Below are positions 8,180 through 17,515 of a stretch of 64,000 nt of DNA, in pieces; positions within the stretch are counted from its first letter, which is position 1, and the number at the start of each line of letters is the position of its first letter. Origin of the DNA: Streptomyces sp. NBC_00690 (GTDB lineage Bacteria > Actinomycetota > Actinomycetes > Streptomycetales > Streptomycetaceae); NCBI RefSeq assembly GCF_036226685.1, contig NZ_CP109009.1, forward strand, positions 2,232,001 through 2,296,000, read 5' to 3'. The position numbers and the translations under genes are program-made. The notes beneath the pieces are model-generated. The model worked only from the letters and a program-made list of their open reading frames with translations, searched no databases and was not told the origin of the DNA.

Positions 8180-9106
8180 ATGCGAAGCGAGCCGGTCGTC
8201 CAGATCCGGGGCCTGACCAAGCGGTACGGATCGAAGACTGCCGTCAGCGGCCTCGACCTCGACGTCTTCCCCGCTCTGGTGACCGCTGTCCTCGGCCCGA
8301 ACGGGGCTGGCAAGACCACCACCATCGAAATCTGCGAGGGCTACCGCCGTGCCGACTCCGGCACCGTGCGGGTCCTCGGCCTCGACCCGATCGCCGACGC
8401 CGCACGACTGCGCGCCAGGATCGGCGTGATGCTCCAGTCCGGCGGGGTGTACTCCGGTGCCCGCGCCGACGAGATGCTGCGCCACATGGCGAAGCTCCAC
8501 GCCCATCCGCTGGACGTGGACGCCCTGATCGAGCGGCTGGGCCTCGGTAGCTGCGGTCGGACCACCTATCGCCGACTCTCCGGTGGCCAACAGCAGCGGC
8601 TCGCGCTCGCCATGGCCGTCGTCGGCCGTCCCGAACTGGTCTTCCTGGACGAACCCACCGCCGGCCTCGACCCCCAGGCCCGCCGCTCCACCTGGGACCT
8701 GGTGCGGGAACTGCGCAGCGACGGCGTCTCCACCATCCTCACCACCCACTTCATGGACGAGGCGGAACAACTGGCGGACGATGTCGCGATCATCGACGCC
8801 GGCCAAGTGATCGCCCAGGGCAGCCCTGAGCAACTCTGCCGGGGCGGCGCCGAGAACACCCTGCGCTTCACCGGCAGGCCAGGACTCGACGTCGGCTCCC
8901 TGCTCAAGGCCCTGCCCGACGGCACCGAAGCGATCGAACTGACCCCGGGCGCCTACCGGATATCGGGCGAGGTGGGACCCCAACTGCTGGCCACCGTCAC
9001 CTCGTGGTGCGCACAGCACGGGGTCATGCCGGATGGCATCTCCGTGGAGCGGCACACCCTGGAGGACGTCTTCCTGGAGCTGACGGGCAAGGAGCTACGG
9101 GCATGA
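8180..9106 (+). CDS. ABC exporter ATP-binding protein (DrrA/CcmA-like)
   Basis: 308 residues. Nucleotide-binding subunit of an ABC-2 type exporter. Walker A GPNGAGKTT is at residues 39-47, signature LSGGQQQRL at 133-141, and Walker B LVFLDEPTAGLDP from 153. The extra C-terminal 80 residues, with the PDGISVERHTLEDVFLELTG motif, are typical of DrrA-type drug and natural-product exporters. Start ATG 8180 has no Shine-Dalgarno but sits 6 bases after a -10 hexamer. It forms an operon with the permease at 9165. The substrate cannot be told from sequence; heme- and oxidase-linked genes follow downstream. Confidence 0.93.
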   Translation: MRSEPVVQIRGLTKRYGSKTAVSGLDLDVFPALVTAVLGPNGAGKTTTIEICEGYRRADSGTVRVLGLDPIADAARLRARIGVMLQSGGVYSGARADEMLRHMAKLHAHPLDVDALIERLGLGSCGRTTYRRLSGGQQQRLALAMAVVGRPELVFLDEPTAGLDPQARRSTWDLVRELRSDGVSTILTTHFMDEAEQLADDVAIIDAGQVIAQGSPEQLCRGGAENTLRFTGRPGLDVGSLLKALPDGTEAIELTPGAYRISGEVGPQLLATVTSWCAQHGVMPDGISVERHTLEDVFLELTGKELRA

Positions 9107-9168
9107 CCCGGAACACCATCGCGGGCGGCCGACGGCCGTCCGCCCTCCGTGAGGGGTTGCGCCCATGA
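9103..9168 (+). CDS. 21-residue coupling ORF between ATPase and permease genes (tentative)
   Basis: ATG 9103 overlaps the ATPase stop in an ATGA. The frame encodes 21 residues rich in Arg and Gly, and its TGA overlaps the permease ATG in another ATGA at 9165-9168. This chain could carry ribosomes from the ATPase to the permease. The permease has its own GAGGGG site, so the mini-ORF may be incidental. Confidence 0.3.
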   Translation: MTRNTIAGGRRPSALREGLRP

Positions 9169-9932
9169 GCGCCGGAACCTACGCACCGCGGCCCGGTGCC
9201 GCCCCGCTCGGCCGCATGATCGCGGCGCAGACGGTGTTCGAGACGAAGATGCTGCTGCGCAACGGCGAGCAACTGCTGCTGACGGTCATCATCCCGTCCC
9301 TGCTGCTCGTGCTGTTCTCGACCGTGGACATCATCGACACGGGAAGTTCCGAAGCGGTCGACTTCCTGGCCCCCGGCGTGCTCGCCCTCGCGGTCATGTC
9401 CACCGCCTTCACCGGGCAGGCGATCGCCACCGGCTTCGAACGCCGGTACGGAGTCCTCAAGCGGCTCGGTGCCTCACCGCTCCCCCGCTGGGCCCTGATG
9501 TGCGCCAAGACGCTGTCGGTCCTGGTCACCGAACTCCTCCAGATCACCCTGCTGACGTCCATCGCCCTGGCGCTGGGCTGGTCTCCACGGGGCAACCCCA
9601 TCTCCGTACTGCTGTTGCTGGCACTCGGCACCGCCGCGTTCAGCGGACTCGGGCTGCTGATGGCCGGAACCCTGAGGGCGGAAGCAACGCTGGCCGCGGC
9701 GAACCTGGTGTTCCTGCTGCTCCTGGTGGGCGGTGGCGTGATCGTGCCGCTGGACCGGTTCCCGGACGGTGTGGAGTCGGTGCTCTCCCTGCTGCCCATC
9801 TCCGCGCTCTCCGACGGGCTGCGCGACGTCCTACAACAGGGGGCCACGCTGCCCTGGGCGGACCTGGGAGTGCTGGCGCTCTGGGCGATTCTCGGCCTGG
9901 GCGCGGCGGCCCGCTACTTCCGCTGGGAGTAG
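9165..9932 (+). CDS. ABC-2 type exporter permease (DrrB-like)
   Basis: 255 residues with about six transmembrane helices, including the stretches QLLLTVIIPSLLLVLFSTVD, FLAPGVLALAVMSTAFTGQA and ANLVFLLLLVGGGVIVPLD. The motif RRYGVLKRLGASPLPRW is the ABC-2 signature loop that contacts the ATPase. ATG 9165 has GAGGGG upstream. It is paired with the ATPase at 8180 and probably exports a hydrophobic compound or lipid-like substrate. Confidence 0.9.
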   Translation: MSAGTYAPRPGAAPLGRMIAAQTVFETKMLLRNGEQLLLTVIIPSLLLVLFSTVDIIDTGSSEAVDFLAPGVLALAVMSTAFTGQAIATGFERRYGVLKRLGASPLPRWALMCAKTLSVLVTELLQITLLTSIALALGWSPRGNPISVLLLLALGTAAFSGLGLLMAGTLRAEATLAAANLVFLLLLVGGGVIVPLDRFPDGVESVLSLLPISALSDGLRDVLQQGATLPWADLGVLALWAILGLGAAARYFRWE

Positions 9933-10100
9933 CCGCAGGCCCCGCGGAGCGACGCTTCCGACGGTTTTGCGGGTGACGGTTCGATGGACGATGTTCCGAC
10001 TTCCCTGTCCCGGTTGATGTCCGGCGTCTTCCGCTGGTACTGAACCCCGCGCCAGTATGTGCCTACCAAGATCAGTGCGATCTGCGCGTGGGAGGCATGA

Positions 10101-11240
10101 ATGGAGCGGACCGCGGCACTGCGACTGGACGCGGAGTGGACACGGGTCAGATCGGGTCGGGCGGGTGTCGCATCGGCCGCACGCGAGCGGAAGCTGCGCG
10201 AGGTGATCGCCGCCCTCACCCCCCACGCGGACACGGACCCCCCGCTCGCGGCCCGACTCGGGCTCCGCTACACCGATCTGGCCCGCCACCACTTCGACGC
10301 GGGCCGACGGACAGCAGCCCTGAGTGCCGTACGGGAGGCACTGCGACGCTGCGCCGGCCCCGCCGAGCAGGACCCCGAACACGCCCGCTGGTACGCCCAT
10401 GCCCTGATCAGCCACTCGCTCTACCTCGCCGAGCCACTCAGCGACGAGTTGGGGCTACCGCGCTACTCCTTCCGGCAGGGCGGCGACCGCCCGCCGGCAG
10501 CGGACCGGGCCGACGGCTGCGCCGCGCTCGCGTCCACGCGCCGTGCCATCGAGGTCTGGGAACGGCTCGATTCCCGCGATCCGCGCAACCGTCAGGGGCT
10601 GGCCCAGTCCCACGCCTTCCTCGGCGATCGGCTGGAGGAACTCGGCGACCCGGTGGAGGCGGCGGCGTGGGCGGTTCGGTCCCAGCGTGAGTTCCACGCC
10701 CTGCCACCGGACGTCGGGACGCCGACGACCGTGCGGGCCGCCGCGCTGGAACACCTGGGTGATCAGTTGGAACGCAGACTGCGGCGCTGCCCCTTCCATG
10801 GCGGGCTCACGCGGCTGCACACCGATGGCCTGCTTCCCGAACCGCTGCTTCCGCTCGCCGTGGTCGCCGCGCGTGTCGAAGGCGTCGAACCCGAGGTGAT
10901 CGCGGCCGGGCTGGGCCTGGCGCTGTCCGAGGTCCAGCGGATGCTGCGGGCACGCTCATGGCGTGCGGTCTGGCGCTTCGACACCCGGGAGGAGGACGGT
11001 GCCCCCTGGACGGCGTTGGCGCACCCGTGGCGCGGTACGAACGCGGTGACCGACCTCAGTGCGGCAGCCGTGGCCGCAGATCTGGTGGACGCCTTCTTGA
11101 ACGGACCCGTCCGGCCACCGGGAGCCGCACAGTGGCGGATCGCCGTGTGGTGGGAGGAGGAAGGCCATCTGGACGGCTCCCGCTTCTGTGTCACCCACAC
11201 GGCGAGCACGAGCACGGCGACCCCCGATGGGGTGCGCTGA
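10101..11240 (+). CDS. hypothetical helical-repeat (TPR-like) protein with possible HTH
   Basis: 379 residues of unrecognised function. The first 250 residues are Ala/Arg/Leu-rich amphipathic helices, with units such as LGLRYTDLARHHFDAGRRT and LAQSHAFLGDRLEELGDP that look like tetratricopeptide hairpins. A segment near residue 255 (VEGVEPEVIAAGLGLALSEV) could be a helix-turn-helix. There is no signal peptide or membrane helix, so the protein is cytosolic. ATG 10101 has GGGAGG 6 bases upstream. It is a single gene, 168 bases after the exporter and 90 bases before ctaA. No enzymatic motif was seen. Confidence 0.7.
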   Translation: MERTAALRLDAEWTRVRSGRAGVASAARERKLREVIAALTPHADTDPPLAARLGLRYTDLARHHFDAGRRTAALSAVREALRRCAGPAEQDPEHARWYAHALISHSLYLAEPLSDELGLPRYSFRQGGDRPPAADRADGCAALASTRRAIEVWERLDSRDPRNRQGLAQSHAFLGDRLEELGDPVEAAAWAVRSQREFHALPPDVGTPTTVRAAALEHLGDQLERRLRRCPFHGGLTRLHTDGLLPEPLLPLAVVAARVEGVEPEVIAAGLGLALSEVQRMLRARSWRAVWRFDTREEDGAPWTALAHPWRGTNAVTDLSAAAVAADLVDAFLNGPVRPPGAAQWRIAVWWEEEGHLDGSRFCVTHTASTSTATPDGVR

Positions 11241-11318
11241 GAGCCGTAGATCTGCGCTGCTCAGAACGGCACGCCGGCCGATCCCACCCCTCGTGAAAAC
11301 ATGCACAAGGCACCCGCC

Positions 11319-11324
11319 TACGAT
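11319..11324 (+). promoter_or_regulatory. -10 hexamer TACGAT of a probable leaderless ctaA promoter
   Basis: TACGAT ends 6 bases before the GTG start at 11331, with no Shine-Dalgarno between. This supports GTG 11331 as the start and a leaderless transcript. Confidence 0.5.
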
Positions 11325-11330
11325 GGTCCC

Positions 11331-12293
11331 GTGCAGACCCCCCTCGCTCTCATCGCCCAACGCTGGACCGCGTCTCCCCGTATCGTCCGGCGTGCCGCCC
11401 TGTCCGCCGTCGTGATGACCGTACTGATCATCGTCACCGGCGGAGCGGTCCGGCTCACCGGTTCAGGTCTCGGCTGCGACACCTGGCCCAAGTGCACGGA
11501 CGACAGTCTCTTCGCCACTCCCGAGCAGGGTCTGCACGGTGCGATCGAGTTCGGCAACCGGATGCTGACCTATGTGCTGTCGGCCGCTGTGGGGTGGGCC
11601 ATCATCGCCGCCCGTTCGGCAAAGCCGCGGCGGTACTCCCTGACCCGGCTGGGTTGGGCGCAGTTCTGGATCGTGCTCAGCAATGCCGTCCTCGGCGGTA
11701 TCACCGTCTGGGCGGGCCTCAACCCCTGGACCGTCGCCGGTCACTTCCTCGCCGCGAACGCGCTGCTCACGGTGGCCGTCATCACCTGGCACCGGGCGGG
11801 TGAGACGGATGCGGCACCTCGTCCACGGGTGCCTCGCCCGGTCCGCCAACTGTCCTGGGCGATCGTCCTCACTTCAGTGGTGCTAATCGTTCTGGGTACC
11901 AGTGTGACCGGCTCGGGCAAGCACGCAGGCGACAGCAGCGATGTGCCGCGGATGCCATGGGACTGGGCCAACGCCGCGCACGTCCATGCCGCTTCCGCCT
12001 GGGTGGTCTGCGCACTGGCCCTCGCGATGTGGTTCGTGCTGCGGGTGGTGGACGCGCCGCTCGACATCCGGGCCCGCTCCCGAGATCTGCTGGTCATCCT
12101 GTTGCTCCAGGGCGGCGTCGGCTATCTCCAGTACTTCACCGGCGTACCCGAGATCCTGGTGGGCGCCCATATGTTCGGCTCGGCCCTGATGTGGATCGCC
12201 GTGCTGCGGTTGGCACTGAGCCTGCGGGAACGCTCGCAGGCACCTGCCTCCGTACCCGCGCAGAGCGGTGACCCCGCGCTCTCCTCGCTCTGA
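11331..12293 (+). CDS. ctaA: heme A synthase (COX15/CtaA)
   Basis: 320 residues, about eight transmembrane helices. It converts heme O to heme A for the aa3 cytochrome oxidase. The first periplasmic loop GGAVRLTGSGLGCDTWPKC carries a cysteine pair typical of the family. Heme-binding histidines lie in HGAIEFGNRMLTY, AGHFLAANALL, NAAHVHAASAW and GAHMFGSALMW. GTG 11331 (VQTPLALIAQRW) is preferred over ATG 11301 because of the adjacent -10 hexamer. It works with ctaB at 13023-13964 on the opposite strand. Confidence 0.95.
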   Translation: MQTPLALIAQRWTASPRIVRRAALSAVVMTVLIIVTGGAVRLTGSGLGCDTWPKCTDDSLFATPEQGLHGAIEFGNRMLTYVLSAAVGWAIIAARSAKPRRYSLTRLGWAQFWIVLSNAVLGGITVWAGLNPWTVAGHFLAANALLTVAVITWHRAGETDAAPRPRVPRPVRQLSWAIVLTSVVLIVLGTSVTGSGKHAGDSSDVPRMPWDWANAAHVHAASAWVVCALALAMWFVLRVVDAPLDIRARSRDLLVILLLQGGVGYLQYFTGVPEILVGAHMFGSALMWIAVLRLALSLRERSQAPASVPAQSGDPALSSL

Positions 12294-12511
12294 CGGCTCG
12301 GGCGGGGCATCACGGGCGGCCGGGTACAAGGCGGCCCTGAGGTCAGCGCCGCGATCCATGCCCCCGTGGTGAACAGCAGTTCGCTCCCACGCCGACCGCC
12401 CCGCGGGCGCTGCGGGCGCGAGCAGTGGTGCTCCAACAACGGTGCTCGACCAGTGGTGACGACGGTCTCCGGTGATCCGGAGGCCGTCTCTCCGGTGTCG
12501 TCGCGCGGCCG

Positions 12512-12844
12512 TCAGTCCTGAGCGGGGCCGCCGACCTGGATGCCCGCCATCCGGGCCCATTCGTAGCGCCCCGTGCGGACCTTGGCCGCGAAGTCACCGT
12601 CGAAGGACTCGTGGAGCGTGAGGCCGGCCTTGCCGGCGGCGGCCACGGCGATCGCATGGGTGGGAGCGACGAGATCGCCCCAGCGCCCGTCCTCCCCGAC
12701 GAGGACGATCCGGGTACCGGCCTGTCCCAGGTAGGCGAGTTGCCCTTCGGCGCCCCCGTGGACGCGGGAGAAGGAGCCGATCTCCCGGGCGAGCTTGGCC
12801 GCCTTGCGCTCCGCGCGGCGCTCCGACTGCGTGATGTCTGCCAT
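12512..12844 (-). CDS. conserved actinobacterial hypothetical protein
   Basis: 110 residues. It starts MADITQSERRAERKAAKLAR, a charged helix, then has an alpha/beta-looking middle (AGTRIVLVGEDGRWGDLVAP) and ends YEWARMAGIQVGGPAQD. I recognise it as a conserved Streptomyces protein of unknown function. There is no signal peptide or membrane helix. It stands alone between ctaA and ctaB on the minus strand; the longer frame reaching 13177 overlaps ctaB and is not supported. The 218 bases between ctaA and this gene show nothing further. Confidence 0.75.
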   Translation of the reverse strand: MADITQSERRAERKAAKLAREIGSFSRVHGGAEGQLAYLGQAGTRIVLVGEDGRWGDLVAPTHAIAVAAAGKAGLTLHESFDGDFAAKVRTGRYEWARMAGIQVGGPAQD

Positions 12845-12985
12845 GATCGCGATGCTACTCACGGGTACGCCCGCTGGCGACGGCGGGTGCGCGTGGTGTG
12901 TGCCACGCGGAGCGGTTCGCCCTTCGTACGGGACGCGTGCGCCGCGGCAGTGGCCGCCCGCGAAACGAGCCCCGAAACGCACGAA

Positions 12986-13009
12986 GCCCCGCACCAAAAG
13001 GCGCGGGGC
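12986..13009 (-). terminator. hairpin terminator of ctaB
   Basis: Inverted repeat GCCCCGC - 10 bases - GCGGGGC, located 14-37 bases after the ctaB stop. Confidence 0.6.
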
Positions 13010-13022
13010 CGGCAGGGGGGCG

Positions 13023-13964
13023 TCAGCTGACGAAGGGGTCCACGGCGACCGCGACGAACAGCAGCGACACATAGGTGATCGACCAGTGGAAGAGGCGCAT
13101 CTCCTTGAGCTTGCCGCCCGTCGCACCCGACTTGGCGCGGGTCTGGAGGGCGTGGGCCTCCCACAGCCACCAACCACCGGTGGCCAGCGCCACCGAGGTG
13201 TAGAACCAGCCGGTGTAGCCGAGCGGGGTCAGCAGCAGTGAGACCGCGACCATCACCCAGCTGTAGAGGACGATCTGGCGGGCCACCACCTGGTTGGAGG
13301 CGACCACGGGCAGCATCGGCACCCCGACGCGTGCGTAGTCCTCCCGCACCTTCATCGACAGCGGCCAGTAGTGCGGCGGCGTCCAGAAGAAGATGACCAG
13401 GAAGAGGATGACCGCAGCCCAGGACATCGAGTTGGTGACCGCTGACCAGCCGATCAGGACCGGCATACAGCCCGCGATGCCGCCCCAGACGATGTTCTGC
13501 GAGGTGCGCCGCTTCAAGATCATCGTGTAGACGATGACGTAGAAGAGGAGGGCACCGAGCGAGAGCCAGGCGGACAGCCAGTTGACCAGGAGCCCGAACC
13601 AGAGCGTGGAGATGACCGCGAGCGCAAGGCCGAAGACCAGGCCCTCACGCGGCGACACCATGCCGGTGACGAGGGGCCGCTGCGAGGTGCGGTCCATGAG
13701 GGCATCGATATCGCGATCGATGTACATGTTCAGCGCGTTGGCGCCGCCCGCGGAGAGATAGCCACCGAAGCAGGTGGCGAGCACCAGCCAAAGATCAGGC
13801 ACACCTTGCGCCGCGAGGAACATCACGGGCACGGTGGTAATGAGCAGCAGCTCGATGATCCGTGGCTTGGTGAGGGCCACGAATGCTTTGACCCTGGCCC
13901 CGAACGGCCGGGCGCCGGGGCTAGTCCCAAGCACCCCCGCTGGACGGGATTCGACGGCCGTCAC
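13023..13964 (-). CDS. ctaB: protoheme IX farnesyltransferase (CtaB/CyoE)
   Basis: 313-residue UbiA-family membrane prenyltransferase with about nine transmembrane helices. It adds a farnesyl group to heme B to make heme O, the substrate of CtaA. The two Asp-rich sites are [20 protein letters not shown], with the NxxxDxxxD motif, and [18 protein letters not shown] 13964 ([10 protein letters not shown]) is preferred because AGGGG lies 5 bases upstream. It is divergent from the pentose phosphate operon. Confidence 0.95.
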   Translation of the reverse strand: MTAVESRPAGVLGTSPGARPFGARVKAFVALTKPRIIELLLITTVPVMFLAAQGVPDLWLVLATCFGGYLSAGGANALNMYIDRDIDALMDRTSQRPLVTGMVSPREGLVFGLALAVISTLWFGLLVNWLSAWLSLGALLFYVIVYTMILKRRTSQNIVWGGIAGCMPVLIGWSAVTNSMSWAAVILFLVIFFWTPPHYWPLSMKVREDYARVGVPMLPVVASNQVVARQIVLYSWVMVAVSLLLTPLGYTGWFYTSVALATGGWWLWEAHALQTRAKSGATGGKLKEMRLFHWSITYVSLLFVAVAVDPFVS

Positions 13965-13970
13965 GCACAC

Positions 13971-14261
13971 CCCTGACAGAGACTCCCAGCAAGCCCCGGG
14001 CCACAGGAAAGGGTCCGGTCATGGCTTGCGCGTACGACGTCACTTTAGAGGCTGCCCGTGCGCCGCTCCGCACGGGGGTGCGCTCGTGTTGAACGCCCGG
14101 CCCTGCCTGCGGCAACGCTCCCACGGGTGGGCCGGCAGCTTCACCGACGGGCCGTCGGCCGTGTCGCGGGTAGGCTCGATGGCGCCCGGTGCTTTCGCGT
14201 CACCGGGGGACGGCACGTGGAAGCACGTGCGCAGACATGTGGAGAGGAGCCCTGACCCAGG
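13971..14261. promoter_or_regulatory. divergent promoter region, ctaB / tkt operon
   Basis: 291 bases. On the plus strand TAGGCT at 14171-14176 is a good -10 candidate, giving a leader of about 80 bases before tkt, which has GGAGAGGAG at 14241-14249. No operator palindrome stands out. Confidence 0.4.
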
Positions 14262-16349
14262 GTGAGCACCAAGCCGACCACCACAGACCTTGAGTGGACC
14301 GATCTGGACCAGCGGGCCGTTGATACCGCCCGCGTCCTGGCCATGGATTCCGTACAGAAGGTCGGCAACGGCCACCCCGGTACGGCCATGAGCCTCGCGC
14401 CCGCCGCCTATGTGCTCTTCCAGAAGGTGATGCGCCACGACCCCGCGGACGCGGACTGGACCGGTCGGGACCGGTTCGTACTCTCCGCAGGGCACTCGTC
14501 GCTGACCCTCTACACCCAGCTGTACCTGGCCGGTTTCGGCCTGGAGTTGGATGATCTGAAGGCGTTCCGGACCTGGGGCTCCAAGACCCCCGGCCACCCG
14601 GAATACGGCCACACCACCGGTGTCGAGACGACCACGGGTCCCCTCGGCCAGGGTGTCGCCAACGCCGTGGGCATGGCGATGGCCGCCCGCTACGAGCGCG
14701 GTCTGTTCGACCCGGACGCGGCGCCCGGCACCTCGCCGTTCGACCACACCGTCTTCGCCATCGCCGGTGACGGCTGCCTCCAGGAGGGCATCGCCGCCGA
14801 GGCGTCCTCGCTCGCCGGCCACCAGAAGCTGGGCAATCTGGTCCTCCTGTGGGACGACAACCACATCTCGATCGAGGGCGACACGGAGACCGCGGTCTCC
14901 GAGGACACCCTCAAGAGGTACGAGGCGTACGGCTGGCACGTCCAGCGCGTGGAGCAGCAGGAGAACGGCGACCTCGACCCTGCGGCCCTGTACCGGGCGT
15001 TCAAGGCGGCGCAGGCGGAGACCGAGCGGCCGTCCTTCATCGCGGCCCGTTCGATCATTGCCTGGCCCGCCCCGCACGCCCAGAACACCGAGGCTGCGCA
15101 CGGTTCGGCACTCGGCGAGGAGGAGGTCGCGGCCACCAAGCGCGTCCTCGGCTTCGACCCCGAGCAGCACTTCGAGGTCACGGACGAGGTCATCGCGCAC
15201 ACCCGCGGGGCACTGGACCGGGGTCGTGAGGCGCGCGGCGAGTGGGAGAAGACCTTCGCCGCCTGGCGTACGGCCAACCCGGAGCGCGCGGCCGAGTTCG
15301 ACCGCGTCCGCGCGGGCGAGCTGCCCTCGGGCTGGGAAGAGGCGATCCCGGACTTCGAGCCCGGCAAGAGCGTCGCGACCCGAGCGGCGTCCGGCAAGAT
15401 CCTCCAGGCGCTCGGTGCGCTCCTGCCCGAGCTGTGGGGCGGCTCGGCCGACCTCGCGGGCTCCAACAACACCACGATCGACAAGACGTCGTCGTTCCTG
15501 CCCGCGGACAACCCGCTGCCGGAGGCCAACCCGTACGGCCGCACGGTCCACTACGGCATCCGCGAGCACTCGATGGCGGCCGTGATGAACGGCATCGCGC
15601 TGCACGGCAACACCCGTATCTACGGCGGCACCTTCCTGGTGTTCTCCGACTACATGCGCAACGCGGTGCGGCTGTCGGCGCTGATGCACCTGCCGGTCAC
15701 GTACGTGTGGACGCATGACTCGATCGGTCTGGGCGAGGACGGCCCGACCCACCAGCCGGTGGAGCACCTGGCGTCGCTGCGGGCCATCCCGGGGCTGAAC
15801 ATCGTCCGCCCGGCCGACGCCAATGAGACGGCGATCGCCTGGCGCGAGATCCTGAAGCGGTACACGAAGAAGTTCGGCGTGGGTGCGCCGCACGGTCTGG
15901 CGCTCACCCGCCAGGGCGTGCCGACGTACGAGCGCAACGAGGACGCTGCGCGCGGCGGCTATGTGCTGTTCGAGGCCGAGGGCGGCGACGCCCAGGTGGT
16001 GCTCATCGGCACGGGCTCCGAAGTGCAGCTGGCGGTCGAGGCGCGGGATCAGCTCCAGGCGGCCGGTGTGCCGACCCGGGTGGTCTCGATGCCGTCGGTC
16101 GAGTGGTTCGAGGAGCAGGACCAGGAGTACCGGGACGCGGTGCTGCCGCCCGCCGTCAGGGCGCGGGTGGCGGTGGAGGCCGGCATCGGGCTCACCTGGC
16201 ACCGCTTCGTGGGCGATGCAGGACGGATCGTCTCGCTGGAGCACTTCGGTGCCTCGGCGGACGGGAAGGTCCTGTTCCGCGAGTTCGGATTCACCGCGGA
16301 CGCGGTTGCCGCCGCCGCGCGGGAATCTCTCGCCGCCGCAGCACGCTGA
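14262..16349 (+). CDS. tkt: transketolase
   Basis: 695 residues, full length. This thiamine-diphosphate enzyme moves two-carbon units between sugar phosphates in the non-oxidative pentose phosphate pathway. The N-terminal TPP domain has GDGCLQEGIAAEASSLAGH with the bound N further on (LLWDDNHISIEG). The middle domain has YGIREHSMAAVMNGIALHG, and the C-terminal domain starts near ARGGYVLFEAEG. GTG 14262 follows GGAGAGGAG by about 12 bases. First gene of tkt-tal-zwf-opcA-pgl. Confidence 0.97.
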   Translation: MSTKPTTTDLEWTDLDQRAVDTARVLAMDSVQKVGNGHPGTAMSLAPAAYVLFQKVMRHDPADADWTGRDRFVLSAGHSSLTLYTQLYLAGFGLELDDLKAFRTWGSKTPGHPEYGHTTGVETTTGPLGQGVANAVGMAMAARYERGLFDPDAAPGTSPFDHTVFAIAGDGCLQEGIAAEASSLAGHQKLGNLVLLWDDNHISIEGDTETAVSEDTLKRYEAYGWHVQRVEQQENGDLDPAALYRAFKAAQAETERPSFIAARSIIAWPAPHAQNTEAAHGSALGEEEVAATKRVLGFDPEQHFEVTDEVIAHTRGALDRGREARGEWEKTFAAWRTANPERAAEFDRVRAGELPSGWEEAIPDFEPGKSVATRAASGKILQALGALLPELWGGSADLAGSNNTTIDKTSSFLPADNPLPEANPYGRTVHYGIREHSMAAVMNGIALHGNTRIYGGTFLVFSDYMRNAVRLSALMHLPVTYVWTHDSIGLGEDGPTHQPVEHLASLRAIPGLNIVRPADANETAIAWREILKRYTKKFGVGAPHGLALTRQGVPTYERNEDAARGGYVLFEAEGGDAQVVLIGTGSEVQLAVEARDQLQAAGVPTRVVSMPSVEWFEEQDQEYRDAVLPPAVRARVAVEAGIGLTWHRFVGDAGRIVSLEHFGASADGKVLFREFGFTADAVAAAARESLAAAAR

Positions 16350-16391
16350 CGCCGTTAAACGACTGAGTATCAAGCAGGAGATGCAACCCTC

Positions 16392-17510
16392 ATGACAGAC
16401 GCACTCAAGCGCCTGACCGACGAAGGCGTCGCGATCTGGCTCGACGACCTGTCGCGCAAGCGGATCACCTCGGGGAACCTCGCCGAGCTGATCGACCAGC
16501 AGCACGTGGTCGGCGTGACCACCAACCCGTCGATCTTCCAGAAGGCGATCAGCAGCGGTGACGGCTACGAGCGGCAGCTCACGGAGCTGGCCGCGCGCAA
16601 GGTCACCGTCGAGGAAGCCATCCGCATGATCACGACGGCGGACGTGCGGGACGCCGCCGACATCCTGCGGCCGGTGTTCGACGCCACCGGCGGTCAGGAC
16701 GGCCGGGTCTCCATCGAGGTCGACCCCCGACTGGCCCACAACACCCTGTCGACGGTCGCCGAGGCCAAGCAGCTGGCCTGGCTGGTGGACCGCCCCAACA
16801 CCCTGATCAAGATCCCGGCGACCAAGGCCGGTCTGCCCGCGATCACCGAGACCATCGGGAACGGCATCAGCGTCAACGTCACGCTGATCTTCTCGCTGGA
16901 GCGGTACCGCGAGGTGATGGACGCCTATCTGGCGGGCCTGGAGAAGGCCAAGGAGCGCGGACTGGATCTCTCGAAGATCCATTCGGTGGCCTCCTTCTTC
17001 GTCTCCCGCGTGGACACCGAGATCGACAAGCAGCTCGACGCGCTGGGGACCGCCGAGGCCAAGGACGCCCGCGGCAAGGCGGCACTCGCCAATGCCCGCC
17101 TGGCCTACGAGGCGTACGAGGAGGTGTTCGGCTCGGACCGCTGGTCGGTGCTGGACCGTGCCCGCGCCAACAAGCAGCGTCCGCTGTGGGCGTCGACGGG
17201 TGTCAAGGACCCGGCGTACAAGGACACGCTGTACGTGGACGAGCTGGTCGCGCCGGGCACGGTGAACACCATGCCCGAGAGCACCTTGGACGCCACCGCG
17301 GACCACGGCCAGATCACCGGTGACACGGTGCGCGGCACGTACGACGAGTCCCGTGCCGCACTGGCTGCGGTCGCGGAACTGGGCATCTCGTACGACGATG
17401 TCGTCAAGCTGCTGGAAGACGAAGGCGTCGAGAAGTTCGAGGCCGCCTGGAACGATCTGCTCAAGTCGACCGAGGCAGAGCTCAAGCGCCTCGCCCCCTC
17501 GGAGGGCTGA
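16392..17510 (+). CDS. tal: transaldolase
   Basis: 372 residues, the long actinobacterial/cyanobacterial type. It transfers dihydroxyacetone units between sedoheptulose 7-phosphate and glyceraldehyde 3-phosphate. The Schiff-base lysine lies in [12 protein letters not shown], and the N-terminal signature is [18 protein letters not shown] lies upstream of the ATG. It is 42 bases after tkt and only 5 bases before the TTG start of zwf. Confidence 0.97.
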   Translation: MTDALKRLTDEGVAIWLDDLSRKRITSGNLAELIDQQHVVGVTTNPSIFQKAISSGDGYERQLTELAARKVTVEEAIRMITTADVRDAADILRPVFDATGGQDGRVSIEVDPRLAHNTLSTVAEAKQLAWLVDRPNTLIKIPATKAGLPAITETIGNGISVNVTLIFSLERYREVMDAYLAGLEKAKERGLDLSKIHSVASFFVSRVDTEIDKQLDALGTAEAKDARGKAALANARLAYEAYEEVFGSDRWSVLDRARANKQRPLWASTGVKDPAYKDTLYVDELVAPGTVNTMPESTLDATADHGQITGDTVRGTYDESRAALAAVAELGISYDDVVKLLEDEGVEKFEAAWNDLLKSTEAELKRLAPSEG

Positions 17511-17515
17511 CGAAC

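Noticed and set aside
7872..8216. 114-codon frame between sufR and the ABC ATPase
   Set aside because: Arg/Ser-rich, no ribosome binding site, and overlaps the start of the ATPase gene.
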